Assembly (NCBI GenBank): GCA_964007475.1
Contig: OZ023273.1
Coordinates: forward strand, 8,079,234-8,143,233
Reading direction: 5' to 3'
DNA length: 64,000 nt
Source: Hybos culiciformis
Taxonomy: Eukaryota > Arthropoda > Insecta > Diptera > Hybotidae
Below are positions 38,301 to 48,518 of the stretch, in pieces (position 1 is the stretch's first letter; each line of letters starts with the position of its first letter). The position numbers and the translations under genes were made by a program. Below the pieces are notes generated by a model. It had not been told where the DNA came from. It was given only the letters and a program-made list of their open reading frames with translations, and made no database searches.

Positions 38301-41300
38301 AATTTTCTTTAAAAATAAATATTTGTATAGAAATACTTATAAAAATATATTTTTGTACACAGCAGTCAGTGTAGGTAATTATGTATTTTTGATTTGTAAA
38401 GGTGAATAGAAGAAGACAAATGTTTTTGAATTTAAATTGAAAGTGATTCATTAAATTTTAAATTTAGATTAATTGTAGTTAAAGTTAAGGCGAAAAATTT
38501 TTTCTTTTTTAAATTTGTAATTTTCACTTTCAAATATATTTTGTTTGACGCAATAAAGATAAAGTGCATATGGCTATGTGATTTAGTAAAATAATTAAGG
38601 CAATTCTAATATTTTGTATTGACGAAGAAATTTTTTGTTTAACATATTACATATTGACAAATTTCAGATATTATGCATTTAAAGTAAAAAATATGTAATA
38701 AAAGAGGCAATTTCCATCATAGGTTTCGATGAGGGTCAATTTTTCCTAATTTTTTGGATCATAAAATATCATTTAAAACTGAATAAAGTTGTTATAGCTA
38801 AAAGTTTATTAAAATCAGCCCGCACTTGTCAAAAAAATATCATACAAACATAATATAGGTACATTCTTACGATTTTTTTTAATTTTAATTTTTATACTTT
38901 TTGCATTTTATTTATTTATTTTAATTAATAATATACTGTAAAGCCATCTTATATTTTAAATTTTTATGTTGTAGAAACGCAAATGACTAATAAATTTACC
39001 CATATTTTGTATACTTTTAAACTTAAATATTTATGTTTCTACAGTTACTATACTACTATAGTTGATTTACTGAAATTAAGTCTAAAATATAATTTATAAA
39101 ACTTAGCATTGTAATTTCATACTTTATTTCTGAACGTACGCCTTGGAAAGAACAGCTTTGAGCTGAACTTCCTCAAGTGTAAGCTGTTTACTTTAAAATT
39201 ATTGAACGAATTCTTGTCTTAGTCAATTTAGAACTTACTCCTCCAATTCCGACATAAGTATAATACCGACTTAACGTAAAATATCAACAATGTATTAGAA
39301 GTATTTTCTATAATACTATATACATTCTATATCCATCGCCTTCGAAAAATGACAAAAAAAATTTTAAAATCATCAAAAATTAAAAATATTTGTTTTATTT
39401 ACATTTTGTGTTAGGCGGTCACAGCAACAAAACCATGTGCCACATTTTAAGATCATAATTTTTATCTCTTTTGTTGCTGTGCTCGCAGAACTATTATAAA
39501 TTTAGAACAATTTAGGCTATTTCCAGTTTAGCTTTAATTAAAGGACACATCTAAAAAAGTTATTTTTTAATAATAGTACCATAATGTAGTACCATATAAT
39601 AATTTAAAATTTTAAAAGAAAACAATTTTATTTAAAAATTATAAAACATATAAGACTGAAGGATGCCAGTTTTAAATTGGCTTTTGTCTTCGTAATATAG
39701 AAAAGTCAAAGATACATAAAAAAAAATTATTTAAAAAATTCTTTGACTAATGTAATGTTCAACCGACAGTATATATACATACAAAATACAAGAAAAAAAC
39801 CTCAAAAAACAAATAAATAATGTTCAACCTCCGTTTGTTTAACTAACTTACATAATATTTGAAATTGATATTAAATTATCAAGATTTTTATGAACCATTA
39901 AAGTTATTTTTAATTTTATTCAAAAGTTAGTCATAATATTTATTGCACAATTTTCCAAAAAAGAAAGTCAATTAATTCAAGGATTCAGTTTATTGCATTC
40001 GACCATCAAATTGAATTTTTCCAAGAAATGTTTAGTGTGAAAATAATTTAATTTTTTATGTATAATTTATTTCCTCCTAATTATTTATATAAATTTTGTT
40101 AATTAACATACATACATACGTATAATTGAGCATATTTTTTGGATGAACACCAAAGGGGTAAAAGATTTGGCATATATCCAATTTTTTGGATTCAAAACAA
40201 CATACTTTAAGAAAAAAATTGAGAAAATTTTTTTATAATTCATTTAAAAAAAATATATATAAAAAATATGGGGTCAGATATTGGTATTCAGAAATAAAAT
40301 TATTTTTTTTTTTTCATTTATTTAGCATTATAGTATGCAAATATGATTGTGTCTCCATCATCACAAAAATAATATATTAGTAATATGTTTATAATTTTAA
40401 ACTTGAAAGTTTTAAAAAATTTAATTGCTTTACTTATAGTTCCGAAAATTAAAAAAAAATTCTTTGACATCTGACTATTAATTTAAAAGAATTCTTTTGT
40501 CGCTAATTTTTATCAAAACAAATTAAATATTTCTTAAAAATAAAACATACATTTTTGGGGTTTAATTTTAGATATAAATAATATTTATCTTTTCTTATAA
40601 AAAGAAAATTGTAAAAAAAAAATTTATCTTAATGAATTTTTAGTTTAGACTCACTAGCATTTAAAACAATCAATATATAATTTTTTAAGCATTCTTATGT
40701 TTACAATTGAAAAATCTCTATAATATGGATCTCTCACGCTCACATGTCAATCAATCATAACCAATCGAGATCATATTTCATATTTCCAACAATTACTATT
40801 TCCCAAGGTCTGATTTTCTTTAAAATGTATGTATGTGTTTTTCGAAAATAAGAAAATTGGTTTTATCGGACATTCATTCAAATATTTATAACAAAGTTTC
40901 TCATCAAAAACCCAAAGTTTTTAATCCAAATTACTCAAATATTTATCCCTCAAAGTAGTATTCACTGTATACTTAGTTTGGTCTGGATATACAATACACT
41001 ATAGACTAAAATTTTGGAGTAATAAGATCCATGCAATGTTAATATTATGTGGAAAAAGATATGTATCAAGAAAAGAAATAAAGTGTTTGAGGGAAACTTA
41101 AAAAAAAACATAAAATCATTTCTAAAATTGAAAAAAGTATTTTTTCATGAAAAAACAAAAATTTTCCATTCCCATAATCCTGCCGCACTCTTCAAATTTT
41201 AACAACACAAAAACTTTCACTTTTCATTTACAAAAACTTCGACAGGAATAAAAAAAAAATATTTTGTATAATAATTTGAGTGTAATGCCAAAAATCATTC

Positions 41301-42418
41301 GATTTCCAAATAAAGTAGCATGAAAAAAGGTAATTTAATATTATTTAATTCAAATTTATTTTAATTAATAAATAAATGATGTAAGTAAAGTATTCTTAGA
41401 ACACTGGATAATTTTTTTTTTTTTTTTTTTATTTATTTTCTGTTTTTCGTTTCAATATATGCAAAAACATTTTCTAGATAGGTTTATAGGTATATATATA
41501 ATTTACTCGCGGAAAATAAATTTTCTAAAATTGAAAATTGAAAAAAAAAATAAATAAAATAAACATTAAAATTTTAAAAATAGCAACCAGCAAAATTTAT
41601 TTTCCCCAAACACAAATAGAAAATTTTTTTAGGCGCTTCATGAGTTAAAAAAAAAAAATTATTATTAAAAATTCAATTTATTAAGTTTTGGTTTTATTTT
41701 GGTATATATTTACAAAAAAAAAAATTATATTATTTTTTTTAATTAAAATAAATAATTTTTCTTAGCAAGATGGATTAAGCAAAAGCAACATTAAAAAAAA
41801 AAAATGTTTATTTGCACAGAGAAAAATTGCGATTTTACAATATTTTATTTATATGTACAATGTACATATTGTGTTCTGAAATTTAATAGTTATTAAGAAA
41901 AGTAATTTGAACTCATTTGAATTACTATATGTCAGTTCATTATAACTGAAAATTGGTTACTGTGATTAACAATCTATATTGTACAATTTGTTCGACTTTT
42001 CAAAATAAATATTTTTTTTTAGTTTAAAATTTTGTTTTATTTAATCTTTTTATTTTTATGTCTTTTTAAAAGTTGACAAAAAGAATTTTTTATGACTTTT
42101 GAAAGGTAAAGCCAAAAAACCTGAGTGTATATAATTGAAATTGTCTATATAAAGTTCACAAATTTAAATTCAAAAAATAAATGAAAAAATTTGGTTCAAT
42201 CATATTATAATATAACTATATTAAAATTTAATTTTTTTTTTCTGTGCAAATAATCGATAATTGTTCATTTTTTTTTTTATCAAAAAAGAAAATAAAAATA
42301 ATAGGTAATTGAGACAAAAACCATTTATATCTCAAAATCTTCTTACCGTTACAGAGTATGAAGATCTTACTGGTCTTGAGTAAGTTCTGGTTGTATAAAA
42401 ATCACTTGTATAAACCAT
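20056..42418 (-). CDS. Nine-exon gene, 605-aa isoform; probable insect muscle/cytoskeletal filament protein
   Basis: Coding exons on the minus strand: 42418-42347, 32680-32657, 31412-30996, 30491-30382, 26634-26510, 24390-24229, 21514-21379, 21202-20604 and 20228-20056. All use GT-AG and every phase matches, giving 606 codons with a TAG stop. The protein starts [18 protein letters not shown], then has S/P/R/Y-rich repeats (twice RYYRSPSP), a basic segment [14 protein letters not shown]...RRRRSVTP, a segment with [17 protein letters not shown], and a segment [19 protein letters not shown]. The C-terminal third is hexads of the type AEEARL, a long charged helix, ending AEAIANYQ. There is no signal peptide or membrane segment, so it is probably intracellular. 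I do not firmly recognise the family. The tyrosine-rich basic head, charged rod and alternative terminal exons suggest a muscle thick-filament accessory protein, which is inference. Other cassette exons may have been missed. Confidence 0.8.
20675..21180 (-). repeat. Coding 18-bp minisatellite (AEEARL hexads)
   Basis: Within the 599-nt exon, about 28 six-residue units run in tandem, each near A-E-E-A-(R/K)-(L/Q/R), encoded by diverged 18-bp units. Six-residue periodicity differs from the seven-residue pattern of normal coiled coils and suggests a charged single alpha-helix. Unit sequence drifts from K-rich at the N-terminal side to almost pure EEARLA at the C-terminal side. Confidence 0.85.
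21515..24228 (-). other. Intron of the 20-42 kb gene
   Basis: Non-coding A/T-rich DNA between exons 6 and 7. Short frames here lack splice or homology support. Confidence 0.55.
24391..26509 (-). other. Intron of the 20-42 kb gene
   Basis: A/T-rich intron between exons 5 and 6 with no recognised element. Confidence 0.55.
26635..30381 (-). other. Intron of the 20-42 kb gene with (TA)n tract
   Basis: A 3.7-kb A/T-rich intron. It holds a 42-bp (AT)n run and an imperfect tandem duplication of about 33 bp near 28078-28138 (unit contains GAGAAACCCGAA). No exon recognised. Confidence 0.5.
29333..29374. repeat. (AT)n microsatellite, 42 bp
   Basis: About 21 uninterrupted AT units inside the intron. 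Confidence 0.95.
32657..32680 (-). CDS. 24-nt micro-exon (IPSYRTKR) of the 20-42 kb gene
   Basis: On the minus strand, TTTTCAG precedes eight codons, followed by GTAAGAA. It is phase 0 at both ends, so it can be included or skipped without changing frame between exon 1 and the exon at 31412. The encoded IPSYRTKR continues the S/Y/R-rich style of exon 1. Its small size makes it an inference from the splice signals rather than from coding statistics. Confidence 0.6.
33099..33105. repeat. 7-bp target-site duplication ATAACAT, left
   Basis: Repeated at 33374-33380, just outside the arms of the foldback element. Confidence 0.7.
33106..33373. mobile_element. Foldback (near-palindromic) MITE, 268 bp
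   Basis: The left arm, 33106 to about 33214, is almost the reverse complement of the right arm, about 33250 to 33373. The central spacer is A/T-rich and about 25-35 nt. The outermost 26 bp, starting CATTGAGTAATAATATTTAT, match perfectly, and the 19-bp inner ends (left: CTCAAATGTGTTTATTCTTA) also match. ATAACAT duplications flank it. It lies in an intron of the 20-42 kb gene; its RNA would form a long double-stranded stem. No frame is present. Confidence 0.85.
33374..33380. repeat. 7-bp target-site duplication ATAACAT, right
   Basis: Exact copy of 33099-33105. Confidence 0.7.
34276..34281 (-). terminator. AATAAA signal downstream of the 34.5-kb terminal exon
   Basis: Minus-strand AATAAA about 225 nt after the stop at 34505. 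It is a plausible polyadenylation signal for the short isoform ending in YHV, though A/T richness makes chance matches common. Confidence 0.35.
34505..34807 (-). CDS. Alternative terminal exon B (ends SYRHYSYHV)
   Basis: On the minus strand a TTTACAG acceptor at 34808 opens 100 codons and a TAA stop. It begins [14 protein letters not shown] and contains four to five repeats of the type YNYSS or YSYSS separated by S/T/R and AGPGG segments. The acceptor is phase 0, the same as exon 1 at 42347, so exon 1 plus this exon gives a protein of about 124 residues. It shares the S/Y/R-rich style of the long isoform's head. No donor is needed because it ends in a stop. The neighbouring terminal exon A lies 1.6 kb upstream. 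Confidence 0.75.
   Translation of the reverse strand, partial: TPRLTLATERPGHHQSREYNYSSTSETRSTNSSDPYSRPQRSNYSSTVERTSRAGPGGDYNYSSERSSTTGAGPGGYSYSSTSSGRLPGGTSYRHYSYHV
34808..36430 (-). other. Non-coding DNA between alternative terminal exons A and B
   Basis: A/T-rich; includes the 3' untranslated region of exon A at its right end. Nothing else recognised. Confidence 0.5.
36394..36399 (-). terminator. AATAAA signal of terminal exon A
   Basis: Minus-strand AATAAA about 32 nt after the stop at 36431-36433. The close spacing supports a genuine terminal exon. Confidence 0.6.
36431..36676 (-). CDS. Alternative terminal exon A ([11 protein letters not shown]...), myofilin-like
   Basis: A TTTACAG acceptor followed by 81 codons and TAA on the minus strand. 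It encodes [20 protein letters not shown], then [19 protein letters not shown], ending LNLVEKQH. The acceptor is phase 0 and fits exon 1 (donor at 42346), giving a protein of about 105 residues. The PFVPRP...DPITAFGK pattern reminds me of insect myofilin, a small thick-filament protein, but I cannot check this and leave the symbol blank. Low-complexity bias is absent and the local G+C is raised, which supports coding. It precedes exon B and all long-isoform exons, so choosing it ends the transcript early. Confidence 0.75.
   Translation of the reverse strand, partial: RNSSIPWEKVPFVPRPNLVEDPITAFGKPKKNRKYRIEILEPVNREKIKPIEKIFIQPIKPYVSARELNRHRVLNLVEKQH
36677..42346 (-). other. First intron of the 20-42 kb gene (5.7 kb)
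   Basis: A/T-rich with poly(T) near 41411-41430. It contains a possible extra coding segment at 39126-39190 and a 13-bp inverted repeat (39420-39432 with 39469-39481), both given as findings. No other exon recognised. Confidence 0.45.
42347..42418 (-). CDS. Shared first coding exon (24 codons) of the 20-42 kb gene
   Basis: Runs from the ATG at 42418 to the GTAAGA donor at 42346. It encodes [18 protein letters not shown] followed by SSYSVT and ends in phase 0. Three downstream acceptors (36677, 34808, 32681) are in the same phase. Local G+C is higher than its surroundings. The 5' untranslated leader is A/T-rich. Confidence 0.75.
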
Positions 42419-42559
42419 TTTTTTTTTTTTTTAATTTAATTTTCTTTTTACAGATTTTTCTATACTTTCAATTCAAATGAATTCGAAAAATTTTTTAATT
42501 TTAATTAAAAAAAAAAAATTCAGCACAATTAAAGATATTCTATTCGTATAATGTGATAG

Positions 42560-42612
42560 ATATTCACTAGACGATCGTTCGAAGACTTCTGATCTGAAAA
42601 ATATTATTTTCA
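42560..42612 (-). promoter_or_regulatory. Possible transcription start or leader-exon acceptor of the 20-42 kb gene
   Basis: On the minus strand TTTTTCAGATCAGAAG is followed by CGAACGATCG. TCAGAT could be an initiator, with start at about 42595 and the CGATCG motif downstream resembling insect pause or downstream promoter elements. The same bases also make a good 3' splice site for a non-coding leader exon. The sequence alone does not decide. Confidence 0.3.
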
Positions 42613-45600
42613 ATGCTCGAGAGTCTTCGTAATATTTCATATTTCCTTCGTTCCAAAATTAGCATGAATAAATAATATAGAGAACAATTTTTGGCGTAGG
42701 TTTTGATTTTTCTTTTCTATATACATTATATATATATACATATATTTATATTTGAAAGTACGTATGTTTATAAATTTAGAATATTTACATATAACTTCAA
42801 TAAACGATAAGATAATTTTAGTGTTAAAAATTTACTGTAATAGTACATATACGTTCATGTATACCAAGTTCATAATTAAAAAATTTCACAAAAGAAGTTG
42901 TGTATATTATATGAGCTTAACTTATCGAACTTGAAAAATAATAAACCAAAATAACATTAATTTACAATCTATATCTATAATATTTTTATATGAAATTTTC
43001 GAAAATTCTTAACTAAAATTACTGCGATTTTATGAAGTCATTTTTGAAATTAAGGAACTAAATTTTATTAATCATTAATTCAGAAAAATTTTATTATAAT
43101 AATCCATTATACGGATGATGTTAATTAAAAATGACATCATAAATGTTGATTACTCGGTGCGTACTAACTAATTTATCTAAATAAAAAATATATAATGTTA
43201 ATTTTTCCCCAATTATTAATTAGTCAAATGAAATTCAAAGTACATTAATTAAAAAGTTATTGTTGAAATTATGATAAATTATATTATTTTAATGTATTTT
43301 AATTCACAAAATTGTCGGAACATAATTATTTATTGTAGGTAGATACATAGTTGAAAAAATAAAAACAAATCCTAAATTTTTTATTTTAAAGATTAGTGAT
43401 AATTGTCGTCTGATAGAAATCTTAAATTATTAATATAATGTGATGGATAATGTAGTTACATAATAAAATAAGTATTTGTACATAAGTAAACACAAATCGA
43501 GAAAAATAAAAGATGAATAATTTTGATGATAAATTATTATAAATTTAAATGTTAGCCATATACTTTATATAATTAATTAATATCGAAAATTAAGTAAAAT
43601 ATCTACAGCACATTTGAAAGTAGATTATAGGCTTGAAATTTGACTTAAATTCATCATATAGGTAATCATTGCATGTAATTAACAATTTATTCGATTTGTC
43701 TTATGATGAAGTGAAATCATATATCTATTGTATAAATATAAATAAGCAATAATTAGTATTAGGAACGAGACCAAATAGTATTAGGACTGATGAGATAAGA
43801 AAAAAAATTGATTTGTATAATAAAGTAGTAAATAACAATCAAATAAAAAACAACGCTTGACAGGATAGGAGTATTTAGTTATTCCCTTTTCGTTTCAATC
43901 AACAAAAAAAAAATTAAAATCTCAATTTACTTTTCTTAATGCTAAAGAGATCTGAACTTTAATTCAAAATTCGGATGATCCAAAATTTTATTTAATCAAC
44001 CTTTGAATATTGAAAATATAGTTGGGTTAATAAATCATGGACACATTTGTTTGTGTATGACTTAAATACCACAAAAATTGTAAGGATCGATGGGGTTAAA
44101 AGAAAAATTCTAAAAATTTACTGAACTTAAAAAAAAATTGAAATATTATTGACAGCGCAATAACCAATAAATCACCCTAAAGAATAAAATTCCTCCCACC
44201 GAAAATTCTGACTGCAATTTAAGCAATTTTTCGAAAATTAATTTAATGTAATTTTCAAATGTAACATTAAACTTTATATTAGCATATTTAAATATTTTTT
44301 GTTCAACATTAATATTTTATTTTTTATAATTTTTGTTATAGTTCATGCTAAATTCCAAAAAGGAACATAAACTGTGGTATTAAGCTAATTTTATATTTAA
44401 ATTTAAGTTTATTGTACAGAAATTTTTATGAAAATATTATGCATTGAAATTAAACTAGAATTGCTTCTTCTTCTTTGGAACTAGGATTGTTTTTTCAAAT
44501 TTGGATGTCATCGTTGTTTTTAAAATTAATCTATTTTTTTAATAATTACATAATCTAACATATATATACATATATAACAAAAAATTTTGATTAATATAAT
44601 AATTTAGCTAGAAAAGTAGCAATTATTTTAATAGCTTTCAGTCATCACTCTAACTAAAATTTAAATTTGAAAAACTTATTGGAAGAATCCGTAACAAAAA
44701 AACATAATTCACAATAATAAATTTGGTAAACATTAATTTTCATTTCATTTAAATAAATGATTGTTTTTCATTTTCAATTCATTTTTATTAAGATTTTCAA
44801 GGTTTCAGATTTTTTACAAAAAAAAAAATATTAAAATCATTCTAGAATGAGTTTGAAAATTCTTCTAAAAAAAATCTACAAGAAAAATCACATTCCAAAT
44901 TTGTTGCAAAGCTACATTGAAAACATATCTACCGCAACAATTTCTTTATATCCCTTGCTATTGTAAGTATATGTATGTGGGTCAAATCGAACTAGTAGAT
45001 TATTTAAGCAATGTTACAGAGCATGATACATATACTTTTATTTTTTAATATATCTAATGTTATGATTATAGCAATATTCGTCATAATTCAATAATAAATG
45101 CAGTTTGGTTTTAATTTTTGCGTTATATTTTATAGCTGATTTTCCATCAACTAAGTAAATTAAATCAAAACTCTTTCGTAAAGTATAGTAATTAATGTTT
45201 GTCTGACAAAGTACATACATATAAACATTTAATAAATCGATCAAACAAATCAAGCAACAAATATTTTCAAACGAAACAGTTCAGTTCGGTTCGATTATAT
45301 TGTTAAAGGCTTATATGTTTAAAATGTATGATTCAAAAGTTTAGAAATATTTTTCTCAAAACGTTTAGGTATGATGAAATCAACTGTAAATCTTTGAATC
45401 GGAATTCAATATAACATTGCAAAACTTTTAATTGATTTATATAAGCATTCCTTGTTCATTATAATTATAACGAATAATTTTTAATTGCATTTTTATAATT
45501 TTTTGAATGTTAGTTAGAAGTTAAAAAATAAAATATATTTCTCTAGAGAGATTCTGCATGCAATGAATGTTATTATGTAACATTATATAAAAATATTACA

Positions 45601-46223
45601 TCAAATTTATTTCGAAATCTTGAGTGAAACTAATCAAACGGGGGGATTGCAAACAAAATTAATGGCAAAGATTAAATTCAAAAGCAATAAATCATTTAAC
45701 AATTCTACAGTTAAATCAGGTTCTCTATAGTTCAATTAAACCATTGCATTGTTTTTAATAAAAAACCTTTAAAAAAAAAACTTAAATGGAATTTATTTCC
45801 TCCTCAAATCAAACCAACCCAACTATTTATTAGTTAATAAAACTATATGCATTTATACAAAAATTTGTTCATAAAAATATGTATCTTTGTATAATGAGTT
45901 CAAACATTAATGTTTATAAAGGAAATGTTCAAAGGAGCAATAATTCCAATTCAAATGTTTAAGCTTGAATAAGTTCATTCTTTAACGTGTATATATAGTG
46001 CATTTATTATGTAATAGAACTTTCACATGATGTCGAAAAGTTAATCAGAGTAAGTTGATTTTGTTCCCAGTCATCATCGGGAACTAATAATTGATGAACC
46101 ACACTCGTAAAATTATTAATGAAATAATTATGTAAAAGTTTTTAATGCGTTGGGGATCGTTATGTTGTATTTAGTGCTATAGAATTTAGATCACTAAATG
46201 GAGTATTATATGCGTCAATACAC
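42613..46223. other. Intergenic or leader-intron DNA
   Basis: A/T-rich, with no exon, RNA gene or mobile element recognised. Confidence 0.4.
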
Positions 46224-46333
46224 ATGCAATCATTTAGATGCATCTGCGTGAATAATGAAAAAATTTAGATGCATCAGCGTATATAATGAAAAAATTTAGA
46301 CGCATCAGCGTAAATAATGAAATCATTTAGATG
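46224..46333. repeat. 31-bp tandem repeat, about 3.5 copies
   Basis: Units start at 46224, 46255, 46286 and (partial) 46317. The shared core is TTTAGATGCATCAGCGT, with one or a few differences between copies. It is non-coding. Confidence 0.9.
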
Positions 46334-46520
46334 TTTCGTTTTGAATATTACGTAATACCTAAACAAACATAATATCTCTCACAATATTTCAATACAGCCA
46401 AATACAAAAAAAAAAAAAGAGAAAAAATGAGAAGAAAAAATATTCTCTCTTTGCAACTACCTCTCCCCTACGCATTAAAACAGTATATTGGATATGTAAA
46501 CAAAATTTGTTATACAACTC

Positions 46521-46631
46521 GTTCTGTATTTACACAAAAATACATTGACACTTGTCAATTTATATCACTCGACCTTCGGTCTCGTGATATAAGTATTGAC
46601 TCGTGTCAATGTATTTTTGTGTATACAGAAC
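46521..46631. repeat. Long imperfect hairpin, 111 nt
   Basis: Two arms of about 53 nt pair around the tip CGACCTTCGGTC. The stem includes 22 bp of uninterrupted pairing from ACACAAAAATACATTGACAC outward, with small internal loops. It may be a short palindromic element or a small-RNA precursor. The 80-codon frame overlapping it is not a convincing gene. Confidence 0.85.
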
Positions 46632-48434
46632 TCTTAATTAATAACAAATTTAGTTTACATATTCAATAATCTACTATTAAGAAAGAAAGTTTTCTATAAT
46701 TTAGTTCAGTTGTTTTATTTATAATGTGATGATTATTAATATTTTGTTGTTCCATAATTTCAATGTCGATGTCTAGGTTCTCGAAAAATTATTAATTATA
46801 TAAATAATACTATTTTAAACTTTGTCCAAACAAAATGAATATTGTATTTTCAAATTCAATGAAATGAAAAACAATAATAAAATTTTTAGTCTTCTTGACA
46901 TAAAATAAAATTGTTTTTAATTTTAAGAAATAAAAATAGAGAATTTTGTAAATTTTAATGAAAAACCAAATTTTATAATATGTGTATATTTATGTAACTA
47001 CATTAAATATATATATAAGTAACCTACAGATAAATATGTATATTATGTAAATAAACACACTATGTTGTACTGTGTGTTTAGGAAATTTTAGCATTGAAAT
47101 CAGTCAAAATATGAAAAATAATTTTATTAAACATGATGAAATATTAACTCATTTAAAAGCATTAACAGTATATAATTTGGTGTTTATTATGGAATGAAGT
47201 ATGTCGAATAGGAATACATACAAATACTTTCAGAAAATGTTATTATATATTAGTGTTTTAATTTTAAAAAATTAAACGAAACCATTAAACCAAAATCGCA
47301 GGAAACTACTCGGAGTTTCTGTGCTTCATGTGTAGGTTTTCTTGAGAAGTTCGATTTTGTTTGTATTCTAATTACATAATCAAATATTCTGTTTGTATTC
47401 TAATTACATAATCAATATTCTAATTACATATGTCTCTCAATGGACAACTTAATTTCTTCTCGAATTTTAGTTTAAAGCATTTAACAGTTTTAATGAAAGT
47501 GGGAGAACGAATTTTCCATACAACATTACCGCATTTTCATATGATGTTTACTTGAATTCTAAATCTTGCATTCATTATTGATTACTAGTTTTCCTGTTCA
47601 TTAATTTTTTGGTTAAAAATATTAAAAACAAAGGCAAATAAAGGAATGGGCATAGGAAAAAAGTATATAAGTTAAATGCGGGTAAAAAAATGTTTTTCAT
47701 ATTTGTTTTTCTTCGCTTCATTAAATTTTAGTACATATTGAAATTTATAACCAAACATTAAACATAGTGTAATAAACGCTGCTAATTATATTAAATTCTT
47801 ATAAAAATAATTTGTTTAATGCAATGAAATGCGAAATTTAATTTAAATTTGAATAAGGTAAGACACTAATGAGAACTTGAATTTTCATATCACTAAAATT
47901 TAATACCAGACATCCATAACATTATAATTTAATGTATAATACGGGGATTCAAGAACAAATATATAAGAGAGCGAAATATACGATAGGTATATAGAAATAC
48001 AGGTGTTTTGCACCGCTAGCATGTATTAATGCTTGTTATTTGGGTAAGTTTCTGCTTAAAATTATAAGTCTGCTTATTCTGATTCTCTGGATTATACTTG
48101 AAGGTGTTCAACAAATTTCACTTCAACACCCAAAAGTTGGTTGTATAATATTTATTCTGAAAAAAAACTCAAAAATTAATATATTATTTATAATTAATAT
48201 AACTCAATAAAATAATGTCAAAAATGTTATTATAGAGAACATAATGAAATTGAATATCATAAAATTGTAATTAATTGTTATATACAAGTTATTTAAAATA
48301 TAAAAGTATAAAAATGTAAATAAAGATAAATGGATGATGTTTTATTCAGGTTCCCTAACTCCTAAGTTTTGATCAACAGAATTCATAATTAAAACGCACA
48401 TAATTAAATTCGAATTTAATCAACAATATTACCT
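46632..48434. other. AT-rich intergenic DNA downstream of ALAS
   Basis: Contains a direct repeat of about 30 bp at roughly 47358-47430 (core TATTCTAATTACATAATCAA). No gene recognised. Confidence 0.4.
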
Positions 48435-48440
48435 TTTATT
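48435..48440 (-). terminator. AATAAA polyadenylation signal of ALAS
   Basis: Minus-strand AATAAA about 79 nt after the ALAS stop at 48519. Confidence 0.55.
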
Positions 48441-48518
48441 GCCCTCTTTCTTAATATAAACAAAAAATAAAAACGGAATACATAGAATTTAAATGGAATA
48501 AATTGAATTAAGTCGGCT

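Noticed and set aside
46427..46669. 80-codon plus-strand frame
   Set aside because: It runs through both arms of the 46521-46631 hairpin, so part of its peptide is just the repeat read twice.
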